Shown piece after piece: positions 1 through 8,529 of a stretch of 62,699 nt of DNA (positions are counted from its first letter, which is position 1; each line of letters opens with the position of its first letter). Source of the stretch: Hyphomicrobiales bacterium (GTDB taxonomy: Bacteria; Pseudomonadota; Alphaproteobacteria; Rhizobiales; Beijerinckiaceae); assembly GCA_900470775.1 (NCBI GenBank), contig UCBZ01000017.1:1-62699 (forward strand), written 5' to 3'. A model generated the notes under the pieces. The model made no database searches. It was not told where the DNA came from and saw nothing but the letters and a program-made list of their open reading frames with translations. A program made the translations under genes and the position numbers.

Positions 1-335
1 AGCCGCAGGCGCCGACCCCACCCCACCAACGGCATACCTCCGGATGGCTGCCCCTCGGGGATGAGGTGGGGTGATTATGGAGAGGGTTCGGGCGGCGGGG
101 ATAAAAGCTTTGCTGATATGGCTGTAATAGGTGAAAAATTGCCTGTTCGCTTGTGGCCCCTAGCCCTCATGATATGACATTAAACCTGCTACGCAGAAGA
201 TTTAGAATCCAAGCAGGCCGACCCTAATCCAACGGCTCATCCTTTTTGCTTGCGTTCTGCTTCTAGAAATTCTCATACTTATACGAATTCAGTAGGGCGT
301 CTCTAACAATGCCGAGTTGTTTTTGAGGTGTAACG
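1..335. other. Left-end non-coding stretch, lower GC
   Basis: I see no convincing gene here. An inverted repeat with 8-base arms (ACCCCACC at 20-27 and GGTGGGGT at 65-72) could fold as a hairpin at the end of an upstream gene, but no T-run follows it. From about 100 to 330 the DNA is clearly more AT-rich than the rest of the window, which fits a horizontally acquired patch and the promoter region of the next two genes. Confidence 0.5.
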
Positions 336-788
336 ATGGCGATCAGCGAGGAGGTTCGGCAGATCATTTTCATCCTTGAGGAGGAGGGTTTCGGCGCGCT
401 TGCAGGAGAATTGCTCACCGCTATTAGTCTTGGCCGAGAAGTCGAGAAAGCTTTTCACATGGACGAGCAGGCCATACGCCGGGCTGAAGTCGAGACAGTG
501 ATCGAGCGTGTGCCAATCGATGAAGTTGATCAGCTGCGCGAGGCTGTAAGCTTTCTGCGTATGCGATTGGTCCTGCCTGTGCGCGCCTTCGCCGAAGCGG
601 AACAGATCGCCAGCGAGCTTTCTGACACGGGCAATATCCGGGTCCGATTTATCGACCCGGACGAGCGAATAGAAGCGGAGCCGATCAGCCGACGAGATAT
701 CGGTGACGCATCCGCCGCCGAACAGCTCGACGCGTTTCTAGAGCGCCTTCCCTCGATGACGGTCCCGCCGGACGTGAACAGAGCGTAA
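336..788 (+). CDS. Unknown helical protein, first gene of a two-gene unit
   Basis: This encodes a 150-residue protein that I do not recognise. It is mostly charged, helix-prone sequence rich in Glu, Arg and Ile/Val, with no signal peptide or membrane segment. The stop is one base before the start of the next gene, so the two are probably translated together. GC content and codon use are lower than in most of the window, consistent with transfer. ATG at 336 follows GAGGTGT with normal spacing. The tight link to a gene with a nuclease-like motif suggests a partner or regulatory subunit; that is inference only. Confidence 0.6.
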   Translation: MAISEEVRQIIFILEEEGFGALAGELLTAISLGREVEKAFHMDEQAIRRAEVETVIERVPIDEVDQLREAVSFLRMRLVLPVRAFAEAEQIASELSDTGNIRVRFIDPDERIEAEPISRRDIGDASAAEQLDAFLERLPSMTVPPDVNRA

Positions 789-789
789 A

Positions 790-1587
790 ATGCCACTGAG
801 TACAGCTGCGGAAACCGAACTAAGGGACATGCTGCGAGACTTCCTAGCCGCGCATTCTGGGGTCGTCGCGCCGACGGGTGAAGGTAAGGCGTTGGAGGCA
901 TGGGTGTTGCTGAAACTCGCGCATACCGTGCACCAGAGTATGCCGACTTGGCGTGTGACGCTTCGTCGTGGCGACGGTAGCCTTCTCCCGTTGGGAGCAA
1001 GCTTCGATCTGCCGAGCCAGAGGTCGAGGATTCAAGTCAGCAGTCCAACCGCGCCAGGTTATGTGCTCCTTGAACACAGAACCGATCCTGATCGCCGGCT
1101 TGAGCTGCGTGGGAGTCTTCAGTGGAAGGGGCGCAGCGATGCAAAACATGAAATCGATGTATCCGTTGTTCCCGCTGCGATCGGCGAGGCGATCCGGAAC
1201 AATGGTGGAGGCTACCCGCATGGCCTCCCCGTAGTTGCCATTGAGTGCAAGGACAAAGGTGGATACGGTCCGCTGGACGAGACACGACAGACGCTTGCTC
1301 GCATGTACGACTTGGTGCTCGTTACCCAGCCCGTTTCGGGTTGGTCGTGCCGCATATTTGAGACAGCCACCAATACTAATTGGGGCCGCAAAAGTTCGAA
1401 ATACGTCTCCTTCTTTCAAAAGGGAACATTCGGAATCGTGCGAGCCGGCTCTTTTCAGTCGGGAGCCGGTACTTTAGCTGCGCATTATTCGATTGGGCAT
1501 TTCCCCGACATCTACAGAACTAACTCGTCGCTGATTAGGCTGCAAGCGAGCTTCCGTAAGACACTCGCAACAGTCAGCATTTTCTAG
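790..1587 (+). CDS. Unknown protein with PD-(D/E)XK nuclease-like motifs
   Basis: The protein has 265 residues. Its order of charged motifs resembles the restriction-endonuclease-like fold: a helix with a conserved-looking Glu (GKALEAW, E36/37), an acidic strand (HEIDVSV, D123), a strand ending in the E-x-K signature (VVAIECKDK, E152 and K154), then a helix with Gln (ETRQTLARMYD) and a hydrophobic strand. This is the expected arrangement of PD-(D/E)XK enzymes, which usually cut or bind DNA in restriction, repair or defence. I see no separate DNA-recognition domain. It starts two bases after the preceding gene and lies in low-GC DNA near a duplicated gene end. The fold call is from motifs only and needs a profile search. 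Confidence 0.55.
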   Translation: MPLSTAAETELRDMLRDFLAAHSGVVAPTGEGKALEAWVLLKLAHTVHQSMPTWRVTLRRGDGSLLPLGASFDLPSQRSRIQVSSPTAPGYVLLEHRTDPDRRLELRGSLQWKGRSDAKHEIDVSVVPAAIGEAIRNNGGGYPHGLPVVAIECKDKGGYGPLDETRQTLARMYDLVLVTQPVSGWSCRIFETATNTNWGRKSSKYVSFFQKGTFGIVRAGSFQSGAGTLAAHYSIGHFPDIYRTNSSLIRLQASFRKTLATVSIF

Positions 1588-1942
1588 GTACTCAGAGCTA
1601 CCTGCCGTTCGAGTCGTCAGCCGGTGAGGATGTCCGCTTTGACTAAAGCGTGAGACGGGTAGAAAACCGACACCGCCCCTCGCAGATTCCGCCGCTCCCC
1701 CCGCAGCGTCGCCAGCCCGATCCCGACCGCGTCGAAGCCGCCATCGACCGCCAGCGTCTGGCCGGTGATGTAGCTCGCCTGCTCGCTGCACAGGAAGATG
1801 ATCGTTGGACGCTGCTGCCATTGTCCGGAGAGAGCGAGCTTACGCGATGGCTCGGCAAGATGGCGAACGACGAAAGGGGCAAGCCGAGGCGGACACAAGT
1901 GTTCGACCACCTTTGGCAACCTCGGCCTCAGGTTTCTTTGGC
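1588..1942. other. Intergenic region with SDR 3'-end copy and unassigned DNA
   Basis: This 355-base stretch separates the nuclease-like gene from the peptidoglycan-binding-like gene. Its centre (1686-1804) is a copy of the 3' end of the downstream SDR gene. The remainder, 1805-1942, is open on both strands but matches nothing I can name. It may be the residue of a mobile element. Confidence 0.4.
1686..1804 (-). pseudogene. Duplicated 3' end of the neighbouring SDR gene
   Basis: These 119 bases match 2605-2723, within the 3' end of the SDR gene at 2599-3387, with three mismatches and no gaps. In the minus-strand frame they encode the SDR C-terminal stretch ([17 protein letters not shown] and on to the end), but the frame runs past the SDR stop and there is no N-terminal part. 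The copy lies 919 bases from the original in the same orientation. It is either an attachment-site-like scar, where an element carried a spare gene end, or the remains of a tandem duplication. Confidence 0.85.
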
Positions 1943-2413
1943 TCAGATCTGGACCATGTATTTGTACAGCATCTCCCTCAGACGCTCGGGAAAGTCGGCC
2001 CGGAAATGCAGCCGGACCATCTCATACTCGTAGAGTTCCTTGATCTGGATGTTGAGGTAGAACATCGTATAGATAGCAACGCTGGGACCATCGACGAACA
2101 TCCAGTCGATATCTTTAATCTTGTCGATGCACCCGTCCCTGATGACATTGACGCCACGTGAGACCATCGCGGTCTGGAAAGCCTTGATCCGGGCCTTCGT
2201 CTTCGGCCCGATCAGCCCGTCCACCGTCAGCATCGCGCCGGAGGCGACACCGGCGGCGACGCGCGCACCGGCATTGGCGGGGTGCTTGAACCAGAGATTC
2301 AGCAAATACTGAACCAGCGCGACATCGTCGCGATTATTGGCGCGTCCGGGTCCGACACCCATCTCGACGACGAAGAAGGTGGAGTCGTCGACGTAATTCA
2401 CAACCTTGGCCAT
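1943..2413 (-). CDS. Peptidoglycan-binding-like protein
   Basis: This is a 156-residue protein with no signal peptide. Residues about 25-85 resemble a peptidoglycan-binding domain 1 repeat: a first helix (DDVALVQYLLNL), a spacer, then LTVDGLIGPKTKARIKAFQ, the usual D-G-x-x-G-x-x-T and F-Q core. The last 60 residues, rich in Tyr, Met and Phe, are unknown to me. ATG at 2413 is chosen because GGGAGG lies five bases upstream; a longer frame to 2539 looks non-coding. The gene sits exactly between the two copies of the SDR 3' end, so it may be cargo of a small insertion. Similar domains occur in cell-wall hydrolases and phage- or secretion-related proteins. Confidence 0.6.
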   Translation of the reverse strand: MAKVVNYVDDSTFFVVEMGVGPGRANNRDDVALVQYLLNLWFKHPANAGARVAAGVASGAMLTVDGLIGPKTKARIKAFQTAMVSRGVNVIRDGCIDKIKDIDWMFVDGPSVAIYTMFYLNIQIKELYEYEMVRLHFRADFPERLREMLYKYMVQI

Positions 2414-2598
2414 GATCGCCTCCCATGACGGGAAAGCCCAGCGCCGCCCCGTGCGATCATGGATAGGCGCGAGCTGCCACCGGCGCTGTTCCCGGCGGAA
2501 CGGGCCGTTACAGCCTCCTGGACGGCGGCACAGCGACACTCTGTGGAAACAAGGCGTTGATCGTCGCTGCCTGGATCATGCAGCCAGCGCCCTCCCCG

Positions 2599-3387
2599 TC
2601 ACAAATTCCGCCGCTCCCCCCGTAGCGTCGCAAGCCCGATCCCGACCGCGTCGAAGCCGCCATCGACCGCCAGCGTCTGGCCGGTGATGTAGCTCGCCTG
2701 CTCGCTGCACAGGAAGAAGATCGAGGCCGCGAGTTCTTCCTCCAGCCCGTAGCGGGCGAGCGGGATCGCGTCGCGATAGTCGGCGCGGATTTCGGGCGAG
2801 TGGACCGCTGCCGCCATGGCGGTCTCGACCGGGCCGGGTGCCACCGCGTTGACGCGAATGCCGAGGCTCGCGAGTTCCGCCGCCTGCTGCCTGGTGAGAT
2901 GGCCGAGCGCCGCCTTCGAGGTGCCGTAGGCGACGCGCAGGGTCGAGGCGCGCAGGCCCGAGATCGAGGTGATGTTGACGATCGCGCCGCCGCCGCCATC
3001 GGCCATCAGCGGGGCGGCAAGCTGCGTCGTCAGGAACGGCCCGGTCAGGTTGACCGCCAGCACGCGGTTCCACTCGGCCAGGCTGGTCTCCAGCAGCGGC
3101 TTGAACACCGCCGTGCCGGCATTGTTGACCAGCGCGTCGAGCCGCCCGAAACGCGCAGTGAGCGCAGCGAAAGCGGCGTCCAGCGCCGCCGGATCGGACA
3201 CGTCGCAGGGCAGCGCCAGCGTCGCCTCGGGCTGGCCGATCTCCGCGATGGCAGCGTCCAGCGTCGCCGCCTCGATGTCGAGCAGCGCGACCCGCCAGCC
3301 CTCTGCGAGAAAGCGCTTTGCAGTGGCAAGCCCGATGCCGCGCGCGGCGCCGGTGACGAGGGCGACCTTGGTGATGTCCTGAGGCAT
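2599..3387 (-). CDS. SDR family NAD(P)-dependent oxidoreductase
   Basis: This 262-residue classical short-chain dehydrogenase has the Rossmann motif TGAARGIG (about residues 13-20), an Asp at the end of the second strand (LLDIEAA) that favours NAD over NADP, the NNAG motif, a Ser in the catalytic strand (NITSISG) and the YGTSK catalytic Tyr/Lys pair. The C-terminal GQTLAVDGG is also typical. The substrate cannot be told from sequence. It is divergent from rplS. Its last 40 or so codons are duplicated at 1686-1804, so the 3' end of this gene appears to have been an insertion or recombination target. Confidence 0.88.
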   Translation of the reverse strand: MPQDITKVALVTGAARGIGLATAKRFLAEGWRVALLDIEAATLDAAIAEIGQPEATLALPCDVSDPAALDAAFAALTARFGRLDALVNNAGTAVFKPLLETSLAEWNRVLAVNLTGPFLTTQLAAPLMADGGGGAIVNITSISGLRASTLRVAYGTSKAALGHLTRQQAAELASLGIRVNAVAPGPVETAMAAAVHSPEIRADYRDAIPLARYGLEEELAASIFFLCSEQASYITGQTLAVDGGFDAVGIGLATLRGERRNL

Positions 3388-3603
3388 GGCTTTTCCGACC
3401 CGGTGGCTGTCATTCCTGTTGGTGCCAGCCTAAGCATGCGCGACGCGTGGACGCCAAGCGGCGCCTTCCCCGCCGGGCCGCTCCTGGGAAAGCCCCGCGC
3501 TCGACAAGCGGCGCCATCTCCTGTATGGCCCGCGCACTCAACTGAAAACAGCGTGCCGAACGCCCGCGCAGATCAAGCGCGACAGCGGCAATTGGAGATA
3601 CCC

Positions 3604-3999
3604 GTGAACATCATCGAACAGCTCGACAAAGAGCAGATCGCCAAGCTCAGCGAAGGCCGCGAGATCCCGCACTTCCAGCCCGGCGACACCGTCCAGGTCA
3701 ATGTGAAGGTCAAGGAAGGCGAGCGCAGCCGCGTTCAGGCCTATGAAGGCGTCTGCATCGCCCGCAACGGCGGCGGCCTCAACCAGAGCTTCACCGTCCG
3801 CAAGATCAGCTATGGCGAGGGCGTCGAGCGCGTCTTCCCGCTGTTTTCGCCGAACCTCGATTCGATCAAGGTCATCCGCAAGGGCAAGGTGCGCCGCGCC
3901 AAGCTGTATTACCTGCGCGATCGCCGCGGCAAGTCGGCCCGCATCGCCGAGCGCGTCGAGGCCCGTCCGGCCAAGGGCGCCAAGGCCGAAGCCAAGTAA
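3604..3999 (+). CDS. rplS: 50S ribosomal protein L19
   Basis: This is ribosomal protein L19, which lies at the interface between the 30S and 50S subunits. The 131-residue product starts with a GTG codon (first residues [10 protein letters not shown]), preceded by GGAGA five bases upstream. The typical L19 core is present: [27 protein letters not shown], then [14 protein letters not shown] and [13 protein letters not shown]. The Lys/Ala-rich tail (KGAKAEAK) is common in alphaproteobacteria. A strong terminator follows. The usual upstream rpsP-rimM-trmD genes are absent here; an SDR gene lies upstream on the other strand. Confidence 0.97.
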   Translation: MNIIEQLDKEQIAKLSEGREIPHFQPGDTVQVNVKVKEGERSRVQAYEGVCIARNGGGLNQSFTVRKISYGEGVERVFPLFSPNLDSIKVIRKGKVRRAKLYYLRDRRGKSARIAERVEARPAKGAKAEAK

Positions 4000-4026
4000 G
4001 CTTCCGCTTCAAGCAAGAGAGTTTTC

Positions 4027-4056
4027 AAACGCGGTCCCTCGGGGCCGCGTTTTTTG
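4027..4056 (+). terminator. Rho-independent terminator after rplS
   Basis: Arms AAACGCGG (4027-4034) and CCGCGTTT (4045-4052) form a GC-rich stem with a 10-base loop, followed by a T-run to 4055. It starts 27 bases after the rplS stop. Confidence 0.85.
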
Positions 4057-4086
4057 TTGTCTCAAGCCCTCATCATAGAGCGCGGC

Positions 4087-4193
4087 GTCATCCCGGACGC
4101 AGCGAAGCGGAGCTCCGGGATCCATCATAGAGTGCCGTCGAGTCTTACGATGGATCCCGGATCGGCGCCGCTACGCGGCTTGTCCGGGATGAC
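4087..4193. repeat. Palindromic intergenic repeat, family 2 copy 1
   Basis: The outer arms GTCATCCCGGAC and GTCCGGGATGAC are exact inverse complements. Inner arms around GGGATCCAT and ATGGATCCC nest inside. The same architecture recurs at 15577-15685 and 52073-52177. It lies between the convergent ends of rplS and the next gene. Confidence 0.85.
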
Positions 4194-4239
4194 ACCGAGG
4201 GAGGCTCGAGGGCAGCATCCTGTCCTTCAAAGAACCCGC

Positions 4240-4638
4240 CTACTCCTGATTGCCGAAGGTCATATCGCGGCGCGCGGTCAGGATGCTGATCGAGTAGCCC
4301 GCGACGACATCGACCAGCGCCATCAGCGTGATGATCAGGAAGGTGCCGGTGCCGAAGGCCGGAACCAGCAGGAAGCCGACGAAGCAGCCGATGAAGACCA
4401 GCATCGACAGGCCGTGATTGAGGATCGAGGTGGATTTCGCGCTGGCGGCGTTCATGATCTCGAAGAACAGCACGATGGTCGAAATCGCGAGCAGGAATTC
4501 GCTCACCGTCAGCGCAAAGCGCGCGCCCGAGGGCAGGGCGAAGCCGAGCAGTTCCGCGCCCAGCGACAGCCCCATGGCGGAGATGGCAACGGCATAGGCG
4601 GCGATCGCCAGAACCATGAAGGGAAAGAACCTCAGCAT
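4240..4638 (-). CDS. Small integral membrane protein, unknown
   Basis: This 132-residue, very hydrophobic protein has four predicted membrane helices (about residues 4-25, 42-62, 76-96 and 98-120). I do not recognise a family motif. ATG at 4638 is chosen because the frame upstream is Arg/Pro/Gly-rich and overlaps the divergent acetyltransferase gene. The membrane helices contain few charged residues, which argues against a transporter and for a small structural or accessory membrane protein. Confidence 0.7.
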   Translation of the reverse strand: MLRFFPFMVLAIAAYAVAISAMGLSLGAELLGFALPSGARFALTVSEFLLAISTIVLFFEIMNAASAKSTSILNHGLSMLVFIGCFVGFLLVPAFGTGTFLIITLMALVDVVAGYSISILTARRDMTFGNQE

Positions 4639-4797
4639 CGCATCACCGTCCCGTTGCAGGCGCCTCGCACGCCATCCCCTGCATAGCAGCAGCACGGGAC
4701 GCACGCACGCGGCACGCGACGTCATTGCGGCATCGGGGATTGCCGGGACCGGCCGTCTGCGGGTAGCTCGTGCCCGCCCCTGCCGGAGAACTGCGAC

Positions 4798-5250
4798 GTG
4801 TTCGTCTTCGAGACCGCCTCGGAACAGGATTTCGAGCGCCTTTTCGCGCTCCGGATCGAAACCATGCGCCCGAGTCTGGAGCGGATCGGCCGCTTCGACC
4901 CGCAGCGCGCCCATGAGCGTTTCCGCCGGAGCTTCCGGCCCGATCATACCAGGCTCATCATCGCCGATGACGGTACGCTGGCGGGCTGCGTCGCGCTGGG
5001 CCCGGACACCGATGGACTGCTGCTCGAGCATTTCTACATCGCCTCTGCCGCGCAGGGCCGGGGGCTGGGCTCGGCGGTGCTGCTGCGCCTGCTCGAAGAG
5101 GCGCAGGCAGCCGGGCTGGCCGTGCGCCTCAGCGTGCTCCAGAAGAGCGAGGCCGGGCGGTTCTATGCGCGGCACGGCTTCGCGCCGGTCGGCGAGGACG
5201 AGTGGGACGTCTATTACGAATGGCGCCCCCTCCCACAACGCAATGCCTGA
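4798..5250 (+). CDS. GNAT family N-acetyltransferase
   Basis: The 150-residue protein has the GNAT acetyl-CoA-binding signature: strand LLLEHFYIASAAQGRGLGSAVLLRLLEEA contains the Q-x-x-G-x-G/A loop (QGRGLG, about residues 88-93). The C-terminal ARHGFAPVGEDEWDVYYEW strand matches motif B (FYxxxGF). It starts with GTG at 4798. The substrate is unknown. It is divergent from the small membrane protein gene at 4240-4638. Confidence 0.85.
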   Translation: MFVFETASEQDFERLFALRIETMRPSLERIGRFDPQRAHERFRRSFRPDHTRLIIADDGTLAGCVALGPDTDGLLLEHFYIASAAQGRGLGSAVLLRLLEEAQAAGLAVRLSVLQKSEAGRFYARHGFAPVGEDEWDVYYEWRPLPQRNA

Positions 5251-5586
5251 GGCGTTGCGAGCCCATCGGCTTCGTTGCCGCCGCAGTCTGGAACTGGTAG
5301 AGACAGCCCCATGATCGCAGTCCGCGCAATCGAGGATGGGAGGCTATGCATCGTTCGCCGCGAGGTGAACATGCGCCGCATTCCGACGACGCAAGGCTTC
5401 GCCGCGCTGCACGACCATGCCCGTCTTCCCTGGCGCTTCTTCGGCCGGTTCACGGCGTCGCTCGTAGGGCTTACGCGCGCCTGAGACCTGCCCTCGCGCA
5501 GGCGACAGGCTGACGCCCGGTTGCCGACGCACCGGCGCCTTTCAAGATTTTCCGATCCGCTTTCGACACCCCAAAGGCTTCACGCC
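5251..5586. other. Gap before leuC, one weak small ORF
   Basis: These 336 bases hold no well-supported gene. An open frame from ATG 5311 to 5484 (57 codons) has only a weak ribosome-binding site and no recognised motif. It is not Leu-rich, so a classical leucine attenuator peptide is not indicated. The leuC promoter presumably lies here. Confidence 0.4.
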
Positions 5587-7005
5587 ATGACCGCGACCTC
5601 CGCCCCCCGCACGCTCTACGACAAGATCTTCGACGACCACATCATCGACCAGCAGGACGACGGCACCTGCCTGCTCTATATCGACCGCCACCTCGTTCAT
5701 GAGGTGACGAGCCCGCAGGCCTTCGAGGGCCTGCGCATGACCGGCCGCACGGTCCATGCCCCAGAGAAGACGCTGGCCGTCGTCGACCACAACATCCAGA
5801 CGACCGACCGCTCCAAAGGCATCGTCGAGGAGGAAAGCCGCATCCAGGTCGAGGCGCTGGCCCGCAACGCCAAGGAGTTCGGCGTCGAGTATTTCGACGA
5901 ACTCGATATCCGCCAGGGCATCGTCCACATCATCGGCCCAGAGCAGGGCTTCACCCTGCCCGGCACGACGATCGTCTGCGGCGACAGCCACACCTCGACC
6001 CATGGCGCCTTCGGCGCGCTGGCGCATGGCATCGGCACCTCGGAGGTCGAGCATGTGCTGGCGACCCAGACGCTGATCCAGAAGAAGGCCAAGAACATGC
6101 TCGTCCAGGTGGACGGCACGCTCGCTGCGGGCGTCACCGCCAAGGACATCACGCTGGCGATCATCGGCGAGATCGGCACGGCCGGCGGCACCGGCTCGGT
6201 GATCGAATATGCCGGCGACGCCATCCGCGCGCTCTCGATGGAAGGGCGCATGACGCTGTGCAACATGTCGATCGAGGGCGGCGCCCGGGCCGGCATGGTC
6301 GCCCCCGACGAGAAGGCCTACGCCTATCTCAAGGGCAAGCCCAAGGCGCCCAAGGGCGCGGCCTGGGACGAGGCGATGCGTTACTGGCAGACGCTCTACA
6401 CCGATGAAGGCGCGCATTTCGACCGCATCGTCAAACTTGACGCCAACAACCTGCCGCCGATCGTCTCCTGGGGCACGAGCCCGGAAGACGTGATCTCGGT
6501 CGCGGGTGCTGTGCCCGACCCCGCGCTGATCGAGGACGAGACCAAGCGCACCTCGAAGCAGCGCGCGCTCGACTATATGGGCCTGACCGCCGGCACCAGG
6601 ATGGTCGATATCCCGCTCGACGTGATCTGGATCGGCTCCTGCACCAATGGCCGCATCGAGGATCTGCGCGCGGTGGCGAAGATCGTCGATGGCAAGAAGA
6701 TCGCCGGCTCGCTTGACTACGCCATGATCGTGCCGGGCTCCGGGCTGGTGAAGCAGCAGGCTGAAGCAGAGGGGCTGGACAAGATCTTCCTCGCGGCGGG
6801 CTTCGAATGGCGCGAGCCGGGCTGCTCGATGTGCCTGGCGATGAACCCCGACCAGCTCAAGCCGGGCCAGCGTGCGGCCTCGACCTCGAACCGCAATTTC
6901 GAGGGCCGCCAGGGCTTCAAGGGCAGGACACATCTGGTCTCGCCGCAGATGGCGGCAGCCGCCGCGCTGGCGGGGCATTTTGTCGATGTGAGGCAGTTGG
7001 GCTGA
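5587..7005 (+). CDS. leuC: 3-isopropylmalate dehydratase large subunit
   Basis: LeuC, with LeuD, isomerises 2-isopropylmalate to 3-isopropylmalate in leucine biosynthesis. The 472-residue length is normal. Aconitase-type [4Fe-4S] cysteines are visible in [12 protein letters not shown] and in [11 protein letters not shown]. The [24 protein letters not shown] block binds substrate and cluster. The start ATG 5587 gives [18 protein letters not shown], the family N-terminus; the open frame extends further upstream without good coding character. leuD lies 2.6 kb downstream, with five unrelated small genes in between. Confidence 0.97.
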   Translation: MTATSAPRTLYDKIFDDHIIDQQDDGTCLLYIDRHLVHEVTSPQAFEGLRMTGRTVHAPEKTLAVVDHNIQTTDRSKGIVEEESRIQVEALARNAKEFGVEYFDELDIRQGIVHIIGPEQGFTLPGTTIVCGDSHTSTHGAFGALAHGIGTSEVEHVLATQTLIQKKAKNMLVQVDGTLAAGVTAKDITLAIIGEIGTAGGTGSVIEYAGDAIRALSMEGRMTLCNMSIEGGARAGMVAPDEKAYAYLKGKPKAPKGAAWDEAMRYWQTLYTDEGAHFDRIVKLDANNLPPIVSWGTSPEDVISVAGAVPDPALIEDETKRTSKQRALDYMGLTAGTRMVDIPLDVIWIGSCTNGRIEDLRAVAKIVDGKKIAGSLDYAMIVPGSGLVKQQAEAEGLDKIFLAAGFEWREPGCSMCLAMNPDQLKPGQRAASTSNRNFEGRQGFKGRTHLVSPQMAAAAALAGHFVDVRQLG

Positions 7006-7029
7006 ACGGTATCGCGGGGAGAGTACGCT

Positions 7030-7275
7030 ATGTCGAACGATCCCCGCGAAGCCGCCCGCGCCGCCGAGGCGCAAGCTGCGCTCGACCGCGTCAAGCGCGA
7101 CAGCGAAAGCCTGCTCGGCTCCTCGATGGGCCGTGCGGCCGAGCATTTCTCCGGCGGCGATGCGCCCGAAGGCGACAAGATCGAGCTTTGGGGCCGGCGC
7201 ATCGGCCGCTCGCTCTCGCTGGTCGGCGTCATCGTGCTGGCCTGGTGGCTCGGCCATCAGCTGAAGGTCTGGTGA
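7030..7275 (+). CDS. Small C-terminally anchored membrane protein
   Basis: This 81-residue protein has a hydrophilic, Ala/Glu/Arg-rich N-terminal half and one membrane helix near the end (LSLVGVIVLAWWLGHQ). No family is recognised. The ATG of the next gene overlaps its TGA by one base, so the two are translationally coupled. It follows leuC by 24 bases with GGGGAGAG as ribosome-binding site. Confidence 0.7.
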   Translation: MSNDPREAARAAEAQAALDRVKRDSESLLGSSMGRAAEHFSGGDAPEGDKIELWGRRIGRSLSLVGVIVLAWWLGHQLKVW

Positions 7276-7760
7276 TGGGTAGCGTTCCCGAGATGCGCGC
7301 ATCCGTCGATGCGAAACTCCAGGCGCAGGATTCCGCGGAGATCGACTGGGACGGCATCAAGGCGCCCTCCGCCGACGCCTTCGAGGTACTGGCGCAGGCC
7401 GCCTTTGACCGGCTGCCGGAGGCGTTTCGCGCGCTCTGCGCCGACGTGATCTTCAATGTCACCGAATTTCCCGATGATGATGTCTGCAAGGAGCTGGAAG
7501 CAGACAGCCCCTTCGACATCCTCGGGCTGTTCACCGGCATCGGCCTGCCGCAGCAGGGCTATGCCCCGCAGACCGGCCAGATGCCCAACACGATCCATCT
7601 CTACCGCCGCCCGATCCTGGATTACTGGGCCGAGCATGACGAGACGCTCGGCGGCATCGTCACCCATGTGCTGGTCCACGAGATCGGCCACCATTTCGGC
7701 TTCTCCGACGAAGACATGGAAGCCATCGAAGCCCAGGTGGACGCTGAGGCGGAGCGCTAG
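7275..7760 (+). CDS. Zincin-like metallopeptidase family protein
   Basis: The 161-residue protein contains the extended zinc motif HEIGHHFGFSDEDM near its C-terminus: HExxH plus a downstream Gly and Asp, as in the small bacterial zincin (DUF1025-type) family. It has no signal peptide, so it is probably cytoplasmic. The start ATG 7275 overlaps the preceding stop by one base; ATG 7292 is out of frame with it. The next gene begins immediately after its stop. The physiological substrate is unknown for this family. Confidence 0.85.
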   Translation: MGSVPEMRASVDAKLQAQDSAEIDWDGIKAPSADAFEVLAQAAFDRLPEAFRALCADVIFNVTEFPDDDVCKELEADSPFDILGLFTGIGLPQQGYAPQTGQMPNTIHLYRRPILDYWAEHDETLGGIVTHVLVHEIGHHFGFSDEDMEAIEAQVDAEAER

Positions 7761-8396
7761 ATGATGCTCGACGATCTGATCAGCCATCTGCCCGATCTGG
7801 CGCTGACCTATGCCGCGTTCTTCCTGGCGGTCGCCAGCCCCGGCCCGAGCAATCTCGTCGTCATGGCGACCGCGATGGAGCGCGGCCGCAGCGCCGGCGC
7901 GACCCTGGCGCTCGGCGTCACCGCCGGCTCGCTGACCTGGGGCATCCTGGCCGCGATCGGCGTCACCGGCCTGATCGTGGCCCATCCGGAGGCGCTCTAC
8001 GCCATCAAGATCGTCGGCGGGCTTTATCTGCTGTTCCTGGCCTGGCGCTCGGCGCGTTCGGCGATGCGGGTCGAGATGCCGCCGCCGAAAGCCGCCGTCT
8101 CCGGCCGCCGCAGCTTCTGGCGCGGCTATCTCATGCACCTGACCAATCCCAAGGCGATCCTGAGCTGGACGGCGATCATCGCGCTGGGCCTGCGTCCCGA
8201 CACGCCGCCGGTCGTGCTCTACGCCATCATCACCGGCTGCATGCTGATCTCGCTGGGGATCAACCAGTTCTACGCAGTGCTGTTCTCCACTGCCTCGATG
8301 ATCTCAGGTTATCGCCGCATCCGCCGCAAGGCCGAAGCGGTGCTGGCCGCCTTCTTCGCCTTCGCCAGCTTCAAGCTGCTGACCGCGCAGCTCTGA
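7761..8396 (+). CDS. LysE/RhtB family exporter
   Basis: This 211-residue membrane protein has five to six hydrophobic segments and the family motif ASPGPSNLVVMATAMERGRSAG near residues 26-48, followed by GVTAGSLTWG. LysE/RhtB proteins export amino acids or similar small molecules across the inner membrane. Translation starts directly at the stop codon of the zincin gene. A second, distinct LysE-type gene lies at 20620-21237. The substrate cannot be deduced. Confidence 0.88.
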   Translation: MMLDDLISHLPDLALTYAAFFLAVASPGPSNLVVMATAMERGRSAGATLALGVTAGSLTWGILAAIGVTGLIVAHPEALYAIKIVGGLYLLFLAWRSARSAMRVEMPPPKAAVSGRRSFWRGYLMHLTNPKAILSWTAIIALGLRPDTPPVVLYAIITGCMLISLGINQFYAVLFSTASMISGYRRIRRKAEAVLAAFFAFASFKLLTAQL

Positions 8397-8529
8397 GGGC
8401 TGCAGCGGGCGCAGGCATGCGATCGGAACGCTGACGCATCCGTGAGTGCGGCCCCGTCGGCATCGCCTCATTGACGCCGCTTCACACGGCTCTAACCTTC
8501 GCCTGGAAATACGAACGCGGAGACCGACC

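Noticed and set aside
1805..1942. Possible remains of an insertion-sequence transposase
   Set aside because: The short open stretches have no DDE or HTH motif and no terminal inverted repeats were found.
5311..5484. 57-codon frame as a leu leader or small gene
   Set aside because: It has no Leu codon run, a poor ribosome-binding site and no adjacent terminator/antiterminator pair.
5542..7302. A 586-codon minus-strand frame opposite leuC
   Set aside because: It mirrors leuC codons, has low-complexity Asp/Arg/Ala composition and no start signals. GC-rich genes often leave such open antisense frames.
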